From the NCBI GenBank assembly GCA_036426205.1, contig WSYH01000665.1, positions 113,886-177,885 of the forward strand: DNA of 64,000 nt. Direction: 5' to 3'. The stretch is from Ascaphus truei (Eukaryota; Chordata; Amphibia; Anura; Ascaphidae). The position numbers and the translations under genes were made by a program. Shown here piece by piece: positions 11,096 to 23,163 of this stretch. The notes below the pieces were generated by a model. The model did not search any database, was not told the DNA's origin, and saw only the letters and a program-made list of their open reading frames with translations. Within the stretch, counting starts at the first letter, position 1. The number at the start of each line of letters is the position of its first letter.

Positions 11096-11808
11096 CTCAC
11101 TTGCTTAGCAGCTACAGTACACACTCTCTATATCTCCCTCCTCACTGAATCTGTCGCTCTGTTCTGGAGTGAGGGGGAGGAGTCACTGCCTGCTGCTTCC
11201 TACGGACCAATCCCCTGCCCTTTCTCAGAGCTGTTCCTACCTATGGACCAATCCCCTGCCCTGTCTCTGACGAAAAATAAATGCTGATTGGCTGGAAATA
11301 AACACATTGAAATAAACAACTTTCAAGCTGCAAAAATTCCAGGCATTAGTGAATGAATCATGCCTGAAATTGTAACCAATCAGAAAGCAGGGATTTCAGT
11401 AATACCCAGACTTTTGCAACTTTAGCCTATAATATATGTAAAAAGGTTTTTTTTAAACATATTTTTGTGTTTATCTTTTGTCAGTTGCACCGTCAGTAAA
11501 ATTAATGCCATCTCCATGAAAGTGAAAATTGTGTTATTGTGTTCTCAATAATCACATTTGATTTAGTTACTTAACTCATATTGATGAATAATAGTATTGT
11601 ATTTGTTGTTCATGTATAGGAATCCAAACTAAAATTGTAACATCTGCTGGTGCTAGAAGGCACGTTACATCCACTTCAATCGGCTGTAAGGCGTCTTCCA
11701 GCACCGAAGGTGTAAAATGGCAGAATACTGCTCACTAAATAGGGCCCATAATGTATGGAAAGAATCAGTGATTTTCTCAAATGCATAGTGTGTACATTTA
11801 AATCTTAA

Positions 11809-12262
11809 AGCTGCAGTTCAGTCTTTTTTTTTTTTTTTTTTTTACATTTATTTTTTTACTTCAATAGTTTCATGTGTGCAATCTCTAATTAGCTAAAGAA
11901 CTGTATAGCTGCAGCTGAATTCGTTTTCCATGTATTGATAGGTCGAAATTTGGTGACATATTAAAAGCTGGCATTTGTTTATAATCTGCTTGACTGGCAG
12001 TGGAAGCTCATGAATATTCATGAGCATTTATGCACTGACAAGTGCTAGAGGGAGGGCAGGGCTGACAAAGGGGTGTGCCAGAGCTTGTGACAGGACATGA
12101 AGGGGCAGTGCCTTAGCAAATGGCTGTTAAAATAGAATACAAGAAAATTGGTCTTTCAAAGTTGTTTTTTTAAAAACAGAAAATGCTAAAAGTATTTTTT
12201 CTTACTACAGAACTGATTTATTAAAAAAAACAAACATGCAGGATATTGACTCAACTGCAGCT
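11809..12262. mobile_element. TTAA-target miniature TIR element
   Basis: The termini AGCTGCAGTTCAGTC and, inward from the other end, AGCTGCAGTTGAGTC are flanked by TTAA at 11,805-11,808 and 12,263-12,266. A T tract lies just inside the left end. TTAA targets are used by piggyBac- and Kolobok/T2-type elements, common in frogs. There is no transposase in the 454 bp, so the element is non-autonomous. Nothing is recognised between 12,267 and 12,671. Confidence 0.75.
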
Positions 12263-12671
12263 TTAAATGCTTAAATAGACAAGCATTTTAAATCTATATT
12301 TTGTACATTGTTGACCACAAATGATCCACAGTAAACATGGCATGAAACTTGCACCTTGGAACGTATTTCAATAGGAGTGCAATGGTGCCATGATCGTCAG
12401 TATAGCCGTTAAATAAATATACCCAGAACACTTTCAGTTTGACTGAATGGAACACTACATTACATGTCTTATCCTATGCTGTTGTGGGCACTGACCATTT
12501 CGGGTTAATAATTATACCACACTGGGTCCCCTGAGGTTTAGAATATAAATGAATTTAAAGCAGCAGCAGCACCAGGACTGTGACTTTAGGATCTATATAC
12601 CAAGTTCCTGCAAAGGATGCACAACACACATTGTTATCTTAGATATGTTAGCATCTATTCAGTGGTTCAGG

Positions 12672-13074
12672 TTAGGGTTGCCCGGTGGCTTCTCCAAAAA
12701 TACTGGACACAATGGTGAAATGTGCGACATGCTCAAGGCTCGAGACACAAACACACACGCCCTCACGTCTCTCTGCTCCATGCTGTTTCCTCCTCTCCTT
12801 AGTTCCACCCCCAGGCTCATGACACCTACTCTTGATTGGCTGCTGCTGGGTAATCAAGCAAATCAGGATGGAGGAAGTGACCCAGCTGCCTAGCAACAGC
12901 CCTGCTCTCTCTCTGCTCGGGAAAATCCCATGGCCCCCAAGCTGGTCAGGTCCCTATGTCCAGAGAGGTAATACCGGACACATACATGTCCAGTATTACC
13001 TCTAATTTGTTACTGGACAGAATATCAAAATACAGGCCAGTCCGGTTCAATACTGGACAATCTGGCACCCCTAG
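12672..13074. mobile_element. Likely hAT-type miniature element
   Basis: Left end tagggttgcccgg...atactggacac and right end atactggacaatctggcacccctag are imperfect inverted repeats, and inner tactggaca motifs repeat. An 8-bp target duplication is not convincing. No transposase. Superfamily inferred from end type only. 13,076-13,322 has no recognised feature. Confidence 0.5.
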
Positions 13075-13326
13075 TTGAGTTATGCACTTCATCTTTTCAT
13101 TACAACAAGCACTAAAAATAACTGGTGAATTAGGTTCTTACCTTCGACTCAGCTCTATTAGAGAGAAGATTTCGCAAGCTGAACAATTGGGCTGCAGAGT
13201 AAAGAAAGAAAATGATAGCCTAGACAAAAAAAAATAAAAACAATGATTTGAGGTGTTCAGTGTAATTACTTCACAACTCAATCTATTTCTTCACATACCA
13301 GCTTATCAAATACAAGCTTTAGCTAT

Positions 13327-14391
13327 TGTAAGGATGTGTACATATATGTGTGGGTTCCGCGCTGTTACTAATGCAGGAAGCGCCATACTGTTCTTTTGCC
13401 AGTAAGGTCACTGTGTGAATAGCAAGGCTGCGCATGCGCGAGGAAAGCGCGCGAACGGCAACCAATCCGGCGGGACTTTGGGGGTTGAACTCTGAACTGT
13501 GAACTGTGGAGGAGTTAGCTGAGGCTGGGGACCAATAGGGTGTGAGACTCTGGATAGGGAAGAGACAGGAAGCGTGTGGGCGGACACACGAGTGAGAGAG
13601 AGAGAAGGAGGAAGGTGGCGGAACCTCGTGTGTGCGAGCGGAGGGTCAGTGACCCTTCCGCTTAGGACAGATATGTTCCCCAGCCCCCAGGAGTATAACC
13701 CCTGTCACCGTAGGGTGCCGCTTTTGTAGGGACGGCCATAGCATTTAGGGAAGCATCCCATTAGTGCTGGTTCATTTGCAAGAGTTGCGGACGCCATCTT
13801 GGTCTGGAGAACAGACCGCACAGCAGAGCAGAGTGTCGGCGCAAGGCTGGAGCAACACTACGGACCCTTTGTGAAGTGGTGTGGTCACCGCAGTGACCGG
13901 GAGGTATTGTTAGTCATCAAGTGCACCTACACCGGTCACCAGGCGCTGATCCCGCCTCCCACTAACTAATTGGGGGCACTAGTGTGCCAGTAAACTATCC
14001 AATACAACTACTAGTTGCAGGACATACTCCTTGGGAGAGTGGCAGAGCCACCTGTGTACAGGACATTAACCCTATAAAGGTGTGGCCGAGCCACAGTGTG
14101 TAATGTTTGATTATAAAGTGTAAGGGTTCTATGCATGTTATGTGTACGCTGCATTATCGTATTAGTTAGTATCATAGTAAAAGGTTGCTTGTTGCACAAT
14201 ACAGTTGTTATGTTTCTTACTCAGGGTAGATTCTCTACAATGGGGATCCTGGGTAAGTGGAGGCGCTGCACCATGATAAAAGAGGGTAAGACCCCAGGCT
14301 CCCCTACAGCGGAGGCTTAGAGCTCCTGGAGCCACAGGTAAAACACAGCATTAGTAGTTCCTTTGTGCAGGGGTTCACAAAAAGGGCTACA
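13327..14391 (+). mobile_element. Solo LTR, family C (copy C1)
   Basis: It begins TGTAAGGATG, ends GGGCTACA, and has CTAT on both sides (13,323-13,326; 14,392-14,395). It is about 1.07 kb and collinear with copy C2 at 20,224-21,301, sharing ggttccgcgctgttact, the ccaatccggcgggactttgg block and ggtaagtggaggcgctgcac near the 3' end. Orientation is taken from its resemblance to the LTR at 55,548. No internal region is attached. Confidence 0.85.
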
Positions 14392-14429
14392 CTATTATAG
14401 CACATGTTCAAGATGCTTCTCCTTTTCTA

Positions 14430-14622
14430 TTTTAGGGCTTGGGAAGAGCCACCTTTAAATCATTGGATAACTACCAGGTTTTCAGGATATCGTGCTTGAG
14501 CACAGGTGGCTTAATCAGTGGCTCATTTATTTTGACTAAACCACCTGTGCTGAAGCAGGGATAGCCTTAAAACCTGACCTGTGGGGGATTCTTCAGGTCT
14601 GGAGTTGGGAACCCTACTATAG
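14430..14622. mobile_element. Palindromic miniature element
   Basis: The two halves are complementary: caggttttcaggatatc...gcacaggtggctt on the left against accacctgtgctgaagcagg...ttaaaacctgacctg on the right. Similar palindromes are common in vertebrate genomes. Ends and target duplication were not fixed. Confidence 0.55.
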
Positions 14623-16150
14623 AGGGGAGGGAAATAGGGTGGGAGTGCCTGCAGGATTGCAGGAACTCTTTATTTTATGGGGTGCTGTACATACAAAATT
14701 GGTAACATATATACAGTACATTACCATCATGTAAAAATGCATAAACCCAGGGGGGAAGGCGTCTGCAAAGTAGAGGGGCAGCTGGTGAACTTAACATTAT
14801 ATCCATCCGGGCCTGCCACCACTAACCTGCACTCACACTTGGTCAGATGGCTGCTCCCTGCCTCAAGGGGGCTAGGCCTGTATAAGTAACTAAAACGGAA
14901 CTCCATGGTCCAAATTCCTCTTCCAGTCAAAGGCACCATGTAAAAGTTAGCCATTTAGTCCGCCATCTTTCTTGTGGCAGTCACATTTCATTCCCACATA
15001 GTGTCCTAGCATTCTGGCCTATATTTAACATGCTGTGACTTTAACATGCTACCTTCCTTACTGTATGTCATTTAATTGGAGCTCAGATGTACACTTTCAT
15101 GGAAAGAGGGCTTTATATACAGCAATATTGATTAGGGGCCTATGTTTTTGTATGTTGTTGTGTGATGTCGTGTTAATTAGGAATTGCTCACCCTTTTTAC
15201 AGCGAACACGACACGGAACATACGGGTATAATTAGCATGTAGCCAGCATGGGCATGGATCCAAATGCACTACAAGTGCAGGAAACTATTTCAGGTTCTCC
15301 ATGGGAGTAAACACATACTTTTTTAAGTAGACCAAGAAACATGTTTGCTTTAAGAATGATTCCTCTTATTTTGTTGAGCTAATTACACTTGACGTCCAGA
15401 CAGTGTTTTGTTAGAGATAAGTGAGACTGTATCTTTAATAGTCATTTGTCTTTTAGATGAAAAGAACCACCCAACTGTTTCCGTCGAGCCGTGTGTCCGG
15501 CACACAAAAGTCAACATTTCTATCACATGGATTCCAAGTGAGGATTTCTTTACACTTTGCATGGTGAACAAAGTGCAGATTATCTGCTAACTAGGCAATG
15601 TCTGTAAAATGAGGGGGGGGGGCAAATTTAAGGCTCTGCTATAGCGAAGGGATTCAATGTGGGGCAGAATCACATCCTGTAGCGTGCTGCAATGCTAACA
15701 CTATACTGAATTAACTATTGTCACTGTGTTATCTTGTCAGGGGGATTCATTGTGTGGGTTGTATTACCGTTTAATGAATCAACAATAAAGTTCTTCATAG
15801 GTGAACCTGTGTGCACAGACATTTAGAAACTTCTCCCTTTTATGGGTTCTGTGATATTATGAATATCTGTGCACTATACGCACAGATATGAAGAACTCTA
15901 TCGTTGGCCCAGTGGAATGTACCACATCCTATGGCAAATTAACACATCTCCAGAACTAATGCAGTTACTAGAACTTTGCACTAAATCCCATTAAGGTGCT
16001 GACATCAAAATATGATCAAACTTAAAAGCCTATTTTAGTTTAAAACTCAGAGCACCAGAGGTATTGGGAAAGTGTTTCCTACTAACTTTGAAAGAAGTGC
16101 TAGAAGAGAAGGAGAAAAGTCGTACCCAGAAGACTCCAAGTTTGTTTTCA
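14623..16150. other. Unassigned stretch
   Basis: No gene is recognised. Around 15,456-15,532 a short plus-strand frame is preceded by a pyrimidine-rich gtcttttag and followed by aagtgagg, so it could be an exon-like piece, but no family match is evident. Otherwise AT-rich single-copy-looking sequence with an inverted pair near 15,780-15,900 (cttcatag...cacagacat / cacagatatgaag). Confidence 0.4.
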
Positions 16151-16159
16151 CTTCTTCAC

Positions 16160-19050
16160 TACCTACTGTAAACTTCCTTTAGGAGATCTCTCCTTGTCCT
16201 TTCCAATGCTTTTTTTAGATGTAAAAGCTGATGCTTCAGGAGACATAAAAGTTTGAAATATGAAATGTCCGGGAGGTTCAAATGGAGCTCTCATAAGAGC
16301 CCAGCGCAGTCTATAAGTTACTATGGTAACCTGAAAAATTAAAGATTTAGGAGAAAATGTGTGAGTTCTTCTTGTCATTTTCATTTCGTAGAATCCATTC
16401 ATGGCGATGTACACACAGGTCAATACACCCATCAATCTTTGAAGGTGTGGGACATACCCAAGCAGTTATAACACCATAAGGATGGTGAAAATAGATATTA
16501 GTAATTAAAGAATCATACTCATGCAGTGGTTGCTCTTTAAACAAAATGCTTTTATTGAATTACGGCTTGTAACACCCTCTGTCCAAATCTTGCATCAGCT
16601 GAGGACTGGATGTCAAGCCTATAATGCTTTATGAATGTGTGGAAAGAAGACCACACTGCTGCTTTACATAGTCCACGGGTTACACCTGTGCCCTAAGAGC
16701 CCAGGTTGAGGGTGCTCTCAACCTGTCATGAATCTGGTTCGCTTTACCTGTATATGCATCTTGAATACATGCAGTGATTCAGAAGCAATAAGTATCCTTA
16801 GATACTGTCTGTCCCTTTCTGAAACCTTGTGGCCGGATAAACAGCCTGTCTGATTTCTGGAATTCCTGCATCCTCTTTAGATATTGTTTCATACACCTTT
16901 ACTACATCCCAGTTATGGAGATGTTCTTCCTTTGGATTTCTTGGTTCGGAATGAAAAAAAGCAGCACAATATCTTGATTTAAATGAATTGTAGACACTAC
17001 CTTTGGTAGTAAATGGTCCACTGGTCTTAGGAGAACCATATCTTGATGCATGTTAGAAAAGGTTCTTTACTAGAGATGGGCGAATTTGTTTGGAGATTTT
17101 GGATCCGCAATGTTCATCCGGTTCCTTATGTCCACGGATTTCAGCGGATCAATCTCAAAAAGTGCAATTCGCGTTTTGCATATATTTTTTGATTATTACC
17201 AATACATTTCACGGATTCCGCAACCATTGGGCAGATTTGTAGAATTCTTAAGAATCCGCCAACGTATTGCTTAATCCGTGAATTGGATTCTACAGATCTG
17301 GCAACAGATTGTACCCAATGGTATTTTTTTTATAAAATCGCGCTGATTAAAACCGACTAAATTCATTTGCTGATTTAACACGGCAAAGCGGATTTTGTGA
17401 AGAAAATGTGAGCCTCTCCATGGTTATATCTCTTTCCAACAGAGCTGTTAATGCAGAAACTAGTAATTTAAGGGAGCGGTAGACTGAATCCCTTGTCAAA
17501 TATCACCTGAAGAAATTTTACTAGTACTGCCGATTATTGCAGTTTTGGCCGTCCTCCTTACCTCACTGTAGGAATTTTTAACCAGGCACGGTAGTATACT
17601 GTGGATGTTGACCTTTGCTGGCTGCAAACAGTGTTTTTTTGACATTTTGTGAAAGACATTTTTCTTCCAATATCTGCCACTCAATCATCAAACCGCTATT
17701 GCTAACTTCTGCGGGTTTGGGTGCTTTATGGCTCCTTGTTGTAGAAGACTTTGTATTTGTGGCAACCTCCATGGCTTTTCTATTGCCACATTCACTACCT
17801 AAACATACCACACTCATCTTGGCCAATCGGGTAGGAAGGCTACCACCTCTGCTTTGTCCATCTCTATATTTCGTAATACTCTGGTATAAGCGGTATTGGG
17901 GGAAAATGTATGCAAAACAGAAGGTCCATGGGACACTCAGGACATCCGTTTGTCAAGATTGGGGATGGTCTATCCTTCAGCAGAATTTACATACCTTTCT
18001 GTTACAGATGGATGCCATTAGATTTACGTCTGGCTAACCCCAACATCATCATGTTCAAAGACCACTCCCACGGATGTAACTGCTGCTGGCTTAAGAAATC
18101 GGCAGTGACATTTTGTTGACATGGGAGATACCCTGCTACCAAATTATTTAGGTTGGTCTCTGCCCAACTTTTACTTGCATTAGTTTTGTGTTTCTCGCTC
18201 CACCTTGTGCCCGTACATATTTTCCAGCCGTCCAAATGCCTGATTTTTTCATGATGTCTCGGACCTGGATATGTTCTTGAAAAGCCTTTAAGGCTTAAAA
18301 ATCTCTGTTTTTTTCTCACTGGGATATACAAGTACGCATCCTTCATGTCTATAGAGCCTAACTAGTCGCCCTTTTGTACTGACTGTATGACAGACCTCAG
18401 GGACTGCATTATGAACTGTGTTATCCGCAGGAATTGATTGACCCTTTTTAAATCTAGAATGTCTCTGTATCCTCCAGAAATTTTCTTTACTAAAAAAAAA
18501 AAAAGAGTTTAATCCATTCCCCTTCTTTTGTTTTCTTATAAGCATTTTGTCCTATTTTAACTTGTCCAGCACTCATTCTAATGCATCCCTTTTGTCTCTG
18601 CTTCCTGGGAGTTTTGATGTCACAAATCGATCTGCTGCTGGCCAGCAATGGAACTCCAGGGGGTACCTGCTGGTAAGCAGTTGAAGGACCCATTTGTTCT
18701 TTATCATTTTAGCGCAACCAGTTCTGAATGAAGCCAGCTTTACTCCTACTGCAAACTGTTGGACTCGTCATCTTTCATAAGGGCCTTCCTCTAAATTATG
18801 CTCCTCAATTTCTAGAGCCTCAAAAAAGGCCTTTCTGGCTTCCTCTTCAGGATGACTGCCTTGTAAAAGGTCTTTCTGGTCGATACGATCTAGCTACTCT
18901 ATAATTCATTGGAACTATCTGCGATCTTGCATAATAGGGGCATTTAAATCTTTTTGCCCCGGACACGTTTGAGATTATATTGTCCAATCTCTTGCCGAAT
19001 AAAAATTCTCTCTCCAAGGGTAGCATGTATAGATTGTTTTTCAACATCGC
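16160..19050 (-). mobile_element. DIRS-like tyrosine-recombinase retroelement, decayed
   Basis: On the minus strand, reading from high to low coordinates, there is a Gag-like piece LPLEREFLFGKRLDNII (about 19,020-18,970), then reverse-transcriptase blocks around 18,480-18,300 including a DLKRVNQFL-like stretch and SIDMKDAYLYIPV, then a PCQQNVTADFLSQQ-type RNase H/spacer block near 18,130-18,080. Near 16,660-16,590 is a WSSFHTFIKHYRLD-like segment resembling the catalytic end of a tyrosine recombinase. This order fits DIRS elements. Frames are broken throughout, no complete ORF survives, and element ends were not identified. Confidence 0.6.
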
Positions 19051-19830
19051 ATCTGCCTCTGATCTGGTTTCTTAGTCCTTTTAAATGATCACCACAAGAT
19101 ACATTTTCACTGCTTTAGATGGCACTTCTGGTTTATCAACGTCACGTCCGGTCATGAGGTTACTTCCGATCTAGCGTACGTTCAAATTTTGTCGCGAAGA
19201 CATGCACAGAGGCACATCCATCTGGGGATTCACCGCTGCACTTTAGAGTGTATCTTTGATCCGCTACCTATACATACATCGCCATGAATTGTTAATGGGA
19301 TATGCAAGAGGAGGGCAAGATACTAACGTTATATGATTTCAACTCATATAGTTGGCTTCTGGGAAGCAATTCTGCTTTAAATGCAGACAATATATTTTGG
19401 TTGTTTTTTTTGCAATATGAATAAATAGGTAATCTTTTTCAAATTGGGCTTATGTTTCAGTTTTGTATGTCTTATTTTCCACTTTTCTGCTTCTTTTATC
19501 TTTATTGTATCCACCTCTCCCTGTATCTCTCATTCTATTCTTCTCTTGTTCTCTGCAGTACCCTTTATTTAAATTAACATGTCCACATCAGATTCAAGAG
19601 TATAATGTTGTGTCATCCTGTCCCAGGGATGGATTTACACCGCTTATATGTTGTGGCTAGTATCTGGCATGAATCTAGAAAGATCACCAAGTACAAGTAT
19701 GACTTGTGTTCAGGAACAGATGATGAATTTGAGTTTTGTGGAGTACTAAAAGGAGGTAAGCAAAGAAGGGTGGGTATCCGTGTTGGTCCTTTTTTCCATG
19801 TAGTAACAAAGGAGGGAGAGGTAATAAGGG
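19051..19830. other. Unassigned stretch
   Basis: No confident feature. A pyrimidine tract ending ttctctgcag at 19,548-19,557 and a gtaagc at 19,756 bracket a short open frame, giving an exon-like look, but cagggatggatttaca at 19,624 resembles a common hAT-type repeat end, so a gene is not called. Confidence 0.35.
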
Positions 19831-19831
19831 G

Positions 19832-19948
19832 TATGATAACTTTTATTGGACTAAAAAGTAGTTGATATCTTACAAGCTTTCGAACCTCTCAAGGTCTTTC
19901 ATTGGACACCCGATGAATGACCCTGAGAGGTTTCGAAAGCTTGTAAAT
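19832..19948 (+). mobile_element. Penelope-type terminal hairpin fragment
   Basis: Two inverted copies of one motif face each other: acaagctttcgaacctctca (19,872-19,891) and ctgagaggtttcgaaagctt (19,923-19,942). A ttattggactaaaaagtagt segment precedes them. Each copy has the hammerhead-like order xxGATGA/AATGA, short stem, CGAAA. Its outer part recurs in reverse complement at 21,866-21,905 (aactacttgttagtccaata). Such sequences are typical of Penelope-like element ends in vertebrates; the assignment is inferred. Confidence 0.55.
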
Positions 19949-20223
19949 GTAGCACCCTCGGGGTATGGTAGAAATGTATTCTTAGTAAGTCATGGTCCCT
20001 ACAGGGAGTTATGGGGTTACTTCCTTTTCAGACCCTAGTATGTAATTAATCTTAAGTAACCAATTTCAAGTAACTAATTTCATGTTGCAAGTCATTTAGC
20101 TCAGTGATTGGTTGTTTCTGTCTTCTAGAAGTTACTGGAAAAGTCAACCCTTTAGGGGATGGTTTAGTAAGTAGACCTTATCTTTTCCTGCCCAGCAACA
20201 GGGGTGGGAACAGAGTTTATACA

Positions 20224-21301
20224 TGTAAGGATGTATTAGAAATGTGTGCACACATATATGGGTTCCGCGCTGTTACTAGTGCAGGAAGCGCCATACTGTC
20301 TTTTGCAAGTAAGGTCACTGTATAATAACAAGGTTGCGCATGCGCGAGGAAAGCGCGCGAACGGCAACCAATCCGGCGGGACTTTGGGGGTTGAACTCTG
20401 AACTGTGAACCGTGGAGGAGTCAGCTGAGGCTGGGGACCAATAGTGTGTGAGACTCTGGATAGAGAGAGACAGGAAGCGTGTGGGCGGTGGGAGACAGGA
20501 GTGAGAGGTGAAGGAGGAAGGTGGCGGAACCTCGTGTGCGTGAGCGGAGGGTCAGTGACCTTTCCGCTTAGGTCAGAGACATTCCCCAGGCCCCAGGAGC
20601 ATTACCCCTGTCATCGTAGGGTGCCGCTTTTGTAGGGACGGCCGTAGCAGTTAGGGACGTATTCCCTTAGTGCGGGTTCAGCCGCGGAGTCGCGGACGCC
20701 ATCTTGGTCTGGAGAACAGACCACACAGCATAGCTGAGTGTCGGCGCAAGGCTGGAGCAACCCTACGGACCCTTTGTGAAGTGGTGTGGTCACCGTAGTG
20801 ACGGGAAGGTATCGCTAGTAAACAAGTGCACCTACACCGGTCACCAGGCGCTGATCCCGCCTCCCACTAACTAATTGGGGGGGCACTAGTGTGCCATCAA
20901 ACTATTTCATACCGCTAATTGTTGCAGGACATACTCCTTGGGAGAGTGGCAGAGCCACCTGTGTATAGAACATTACCCTTATCGAGGTGTGGCCGAGCCA
21001 CAGTGTGTTATGTTGTGACTTCAGAGTATAAGGGTCTTATGCATGTGCTGTATACTCTGCAAGATTCCATTAGTTAATATCTATAGTAAAAGGTTGCTTG
21101 TTGCACAATATGATTGTTATGTTTTCTTGCTCAGGGTAGATCCTCTACTATGGGGATCCTGGGTAAGTGGAGGCGCTGCACCATGATAAGTGAGGGTATG
21201 ACCCCAGGCTCCCTAACAGCAGAGGCTTAGAACTCCTGAAGTCGCAGGTAATACACAGTACCAGTAGTTCCTTAGTGCAGGGGTTCACAAATAGGGCTAC
21301 A
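20224..21301 (+). mobile_element. Solo LTR, family C (copy C2)
   Basis: It begins TGTAAGGATG and ends GGGCTACA, with TACA duplicated at 20,220-20,223 and 21,302-21,305. It is collinear with C1 at 13,327-14,391 with scattered substitutions and small indels (cagtgtgtta versus cagtgtgtaa and similar). It lies inside the space between the inverted Penelope-type pieces at 19,832 and 21,866. No internal domain is attached. Confidence 0.88.
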
Positions 21302-21305
21302 TACA

Positions 21306-22879
21306 TATTTAGGATCTAGATATTTTTCTCAGCTCACATTGTCTTCCCTCACGAAGGGGATCTCCAGGGTTCTCCTAGTCCTGTAAAATGGTAAGCAACT
21401 TTATTTGTTTTCTGAGTTAGGGCAAGTATCCCAGTTTAGGAGCCCATAGAGACACTGCATTTTAGGGGGACTCTGCCACAGCAGGGAGTGGGTTCCTTAC
21501 TGGAGGGCTTATGAAGGAGACCTGGGTTGGACTGCTGGGAATTACCGGAAGAAAGTTTCCAGTTCTGCCCTAGGCAGTAGCAAAAGGCTTTGAGAGGAAG
21601 TTGAGCTACCTGCAAACCTCCTGGTTGAGGAAACATGAGTGCAAGTGTCTAATAACTCTTGAAAACCTGTTGCTGACCTGATGTTACTGTTATAACAAAG
21701 TTCAACAAATGTTCCTGGTGCCCTCCGTCTTTATTTTGCTCACCATACCAGCCCTGCATGGATTTCCAACACCCTGGGATTAAAGGTAATGCTGAGCATT
21801 TCACACACACTTGGGACTGTTTTGGTGTGGCCCCTCTACTGTCGGGGCTAGAGGTGTTAAATAACATATCAACTACTTGTTAGTCCAATAAAAGGTACCA
21901 TACCACCTACTCCATCTCCATCCTTTGTTATTGAAAGGAGATAAGTTATTTTCAGAAATATCTTATTGAAAACCATTGATAGTTTTTATATATCAGTTTT
22001 GAAATAATGTTTTTGTTTTCCTAAATATTTATTTTTGGAAATAATCCTAAATACCATAGTGGCTTTATTTATAAAAAAACAAACAAACAAAAAAAAAACA
22101 GACCACATTTTTCAACAAATGTTTACGTTTTTTGTTATTTATATTTGGTAGAAGGACAACTTCCTGTTTGGTGGCATTATAATAAAATATATAAAAACAC
22201 ACATTTCTCATACTGAAACATGTTATAACTTCACTCTCCCATATTTTTTTCCTTTCCATGTATTCCCCTATTACCCTTCATCTTATCTTTTTTTAAACGG
22301 TACTGTAACTCGAAGAACTCTGAGGCCGAAAGCCCCCATGCAAGTCATAGTTTATAGAATCAGCTCCAAAATCCTGTATTAAACCCCTCTCTCACTAATA
22401 TCGCGTATTTATCGTTATCTAAACTATACGGTACCTTTAACTCTCCCTATCACCTGTAAGTATAAACCTCCCTTGATGTTCTCTCTCTTATTTTTTTTGT
22501 CCTATTTTTTCCACACACAAATATTACAAAACCACAATCTCTCTGACAATTACTGAAGTGAAAAATAGAATATGGTGCATTTTATTGATGGAGAATTTAA
22601 CAACCCTTCTTAATGACAAGGTACCCAAGTTCGAGAGTGTCTGGGGTCCATGGCTTGCGAGGAGTCCCCAAGTTTCTATGTGCAATCACTCACACTTTAG
22701 CACACTAGTGCTTCCATATGGAGGAGCTCCACCTGTGCCTGCTACCCAGAAACCTTGTTAGGATCACAATTACTGCTGTTGCTTTTGATGTATCCAGCTG
22801 CCATCACTTGACCTTCCCCCCTCACCCCCCCTAATTGTTTGGTTGTAGGTCCACTCTTAATTAAGCCATCAGTATATTT
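21306..22879. other. Unassigned AT-rich stretch
   Basis: Apart from the inverted Penelope-type fragment at 21,866-21,905, nothing is recognised. The interval contains A-rich tracts near 22,073-22,100 and several unsupported short frames. Confidence 0.45.
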
Positions 22880-23163
22880 TACAGATGCAACCACCGTATC
22901 CGATCACTTGCCTGGGTAAAAACTAAGGCATATCAGTAAATGCCTCAACATGCCTCAATATTTCTGTGAGATTCCTAATGGCCCATCGGATGAACACCTG
23001 CAGTCCGATTCAGTTTGAGTGGGAGTGCAGGGACCCCCCGCTGTGTAAATCCAATGGGCCATTAGGAATCTCACAGAAATTTTGAGGCAAGTTGAGGCAT
23101 TTACTTTGAGACTGCCACAGATTTTCCAAGGCAAGTGATCTAATACTGGTGGCTGCATCTGTA
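22880..23163. mobile_element. Palindromic TA-target TIR element
   Basis: Ends: TACAGATGCAACCACCGTAT and, from the right, TACAGATGCAGCCACCAGTA, both running into GATCACTTGCC. The interior is a long palindrome (gagattcctaatggcccat against atgggccattaggaatctc) around a central cagtttgagtggg. No ORF. The same ggcccatcggat/ggacccc core recurs in three other places (38.4, 48.4 and 49.8 kb). Confidence 0.85.

Noticed and set aside
10614..11096. 160-codon minus-strand ORF
   Set aside because: Made entirely of Cys/Val/Ser repeats from a minisatellite.
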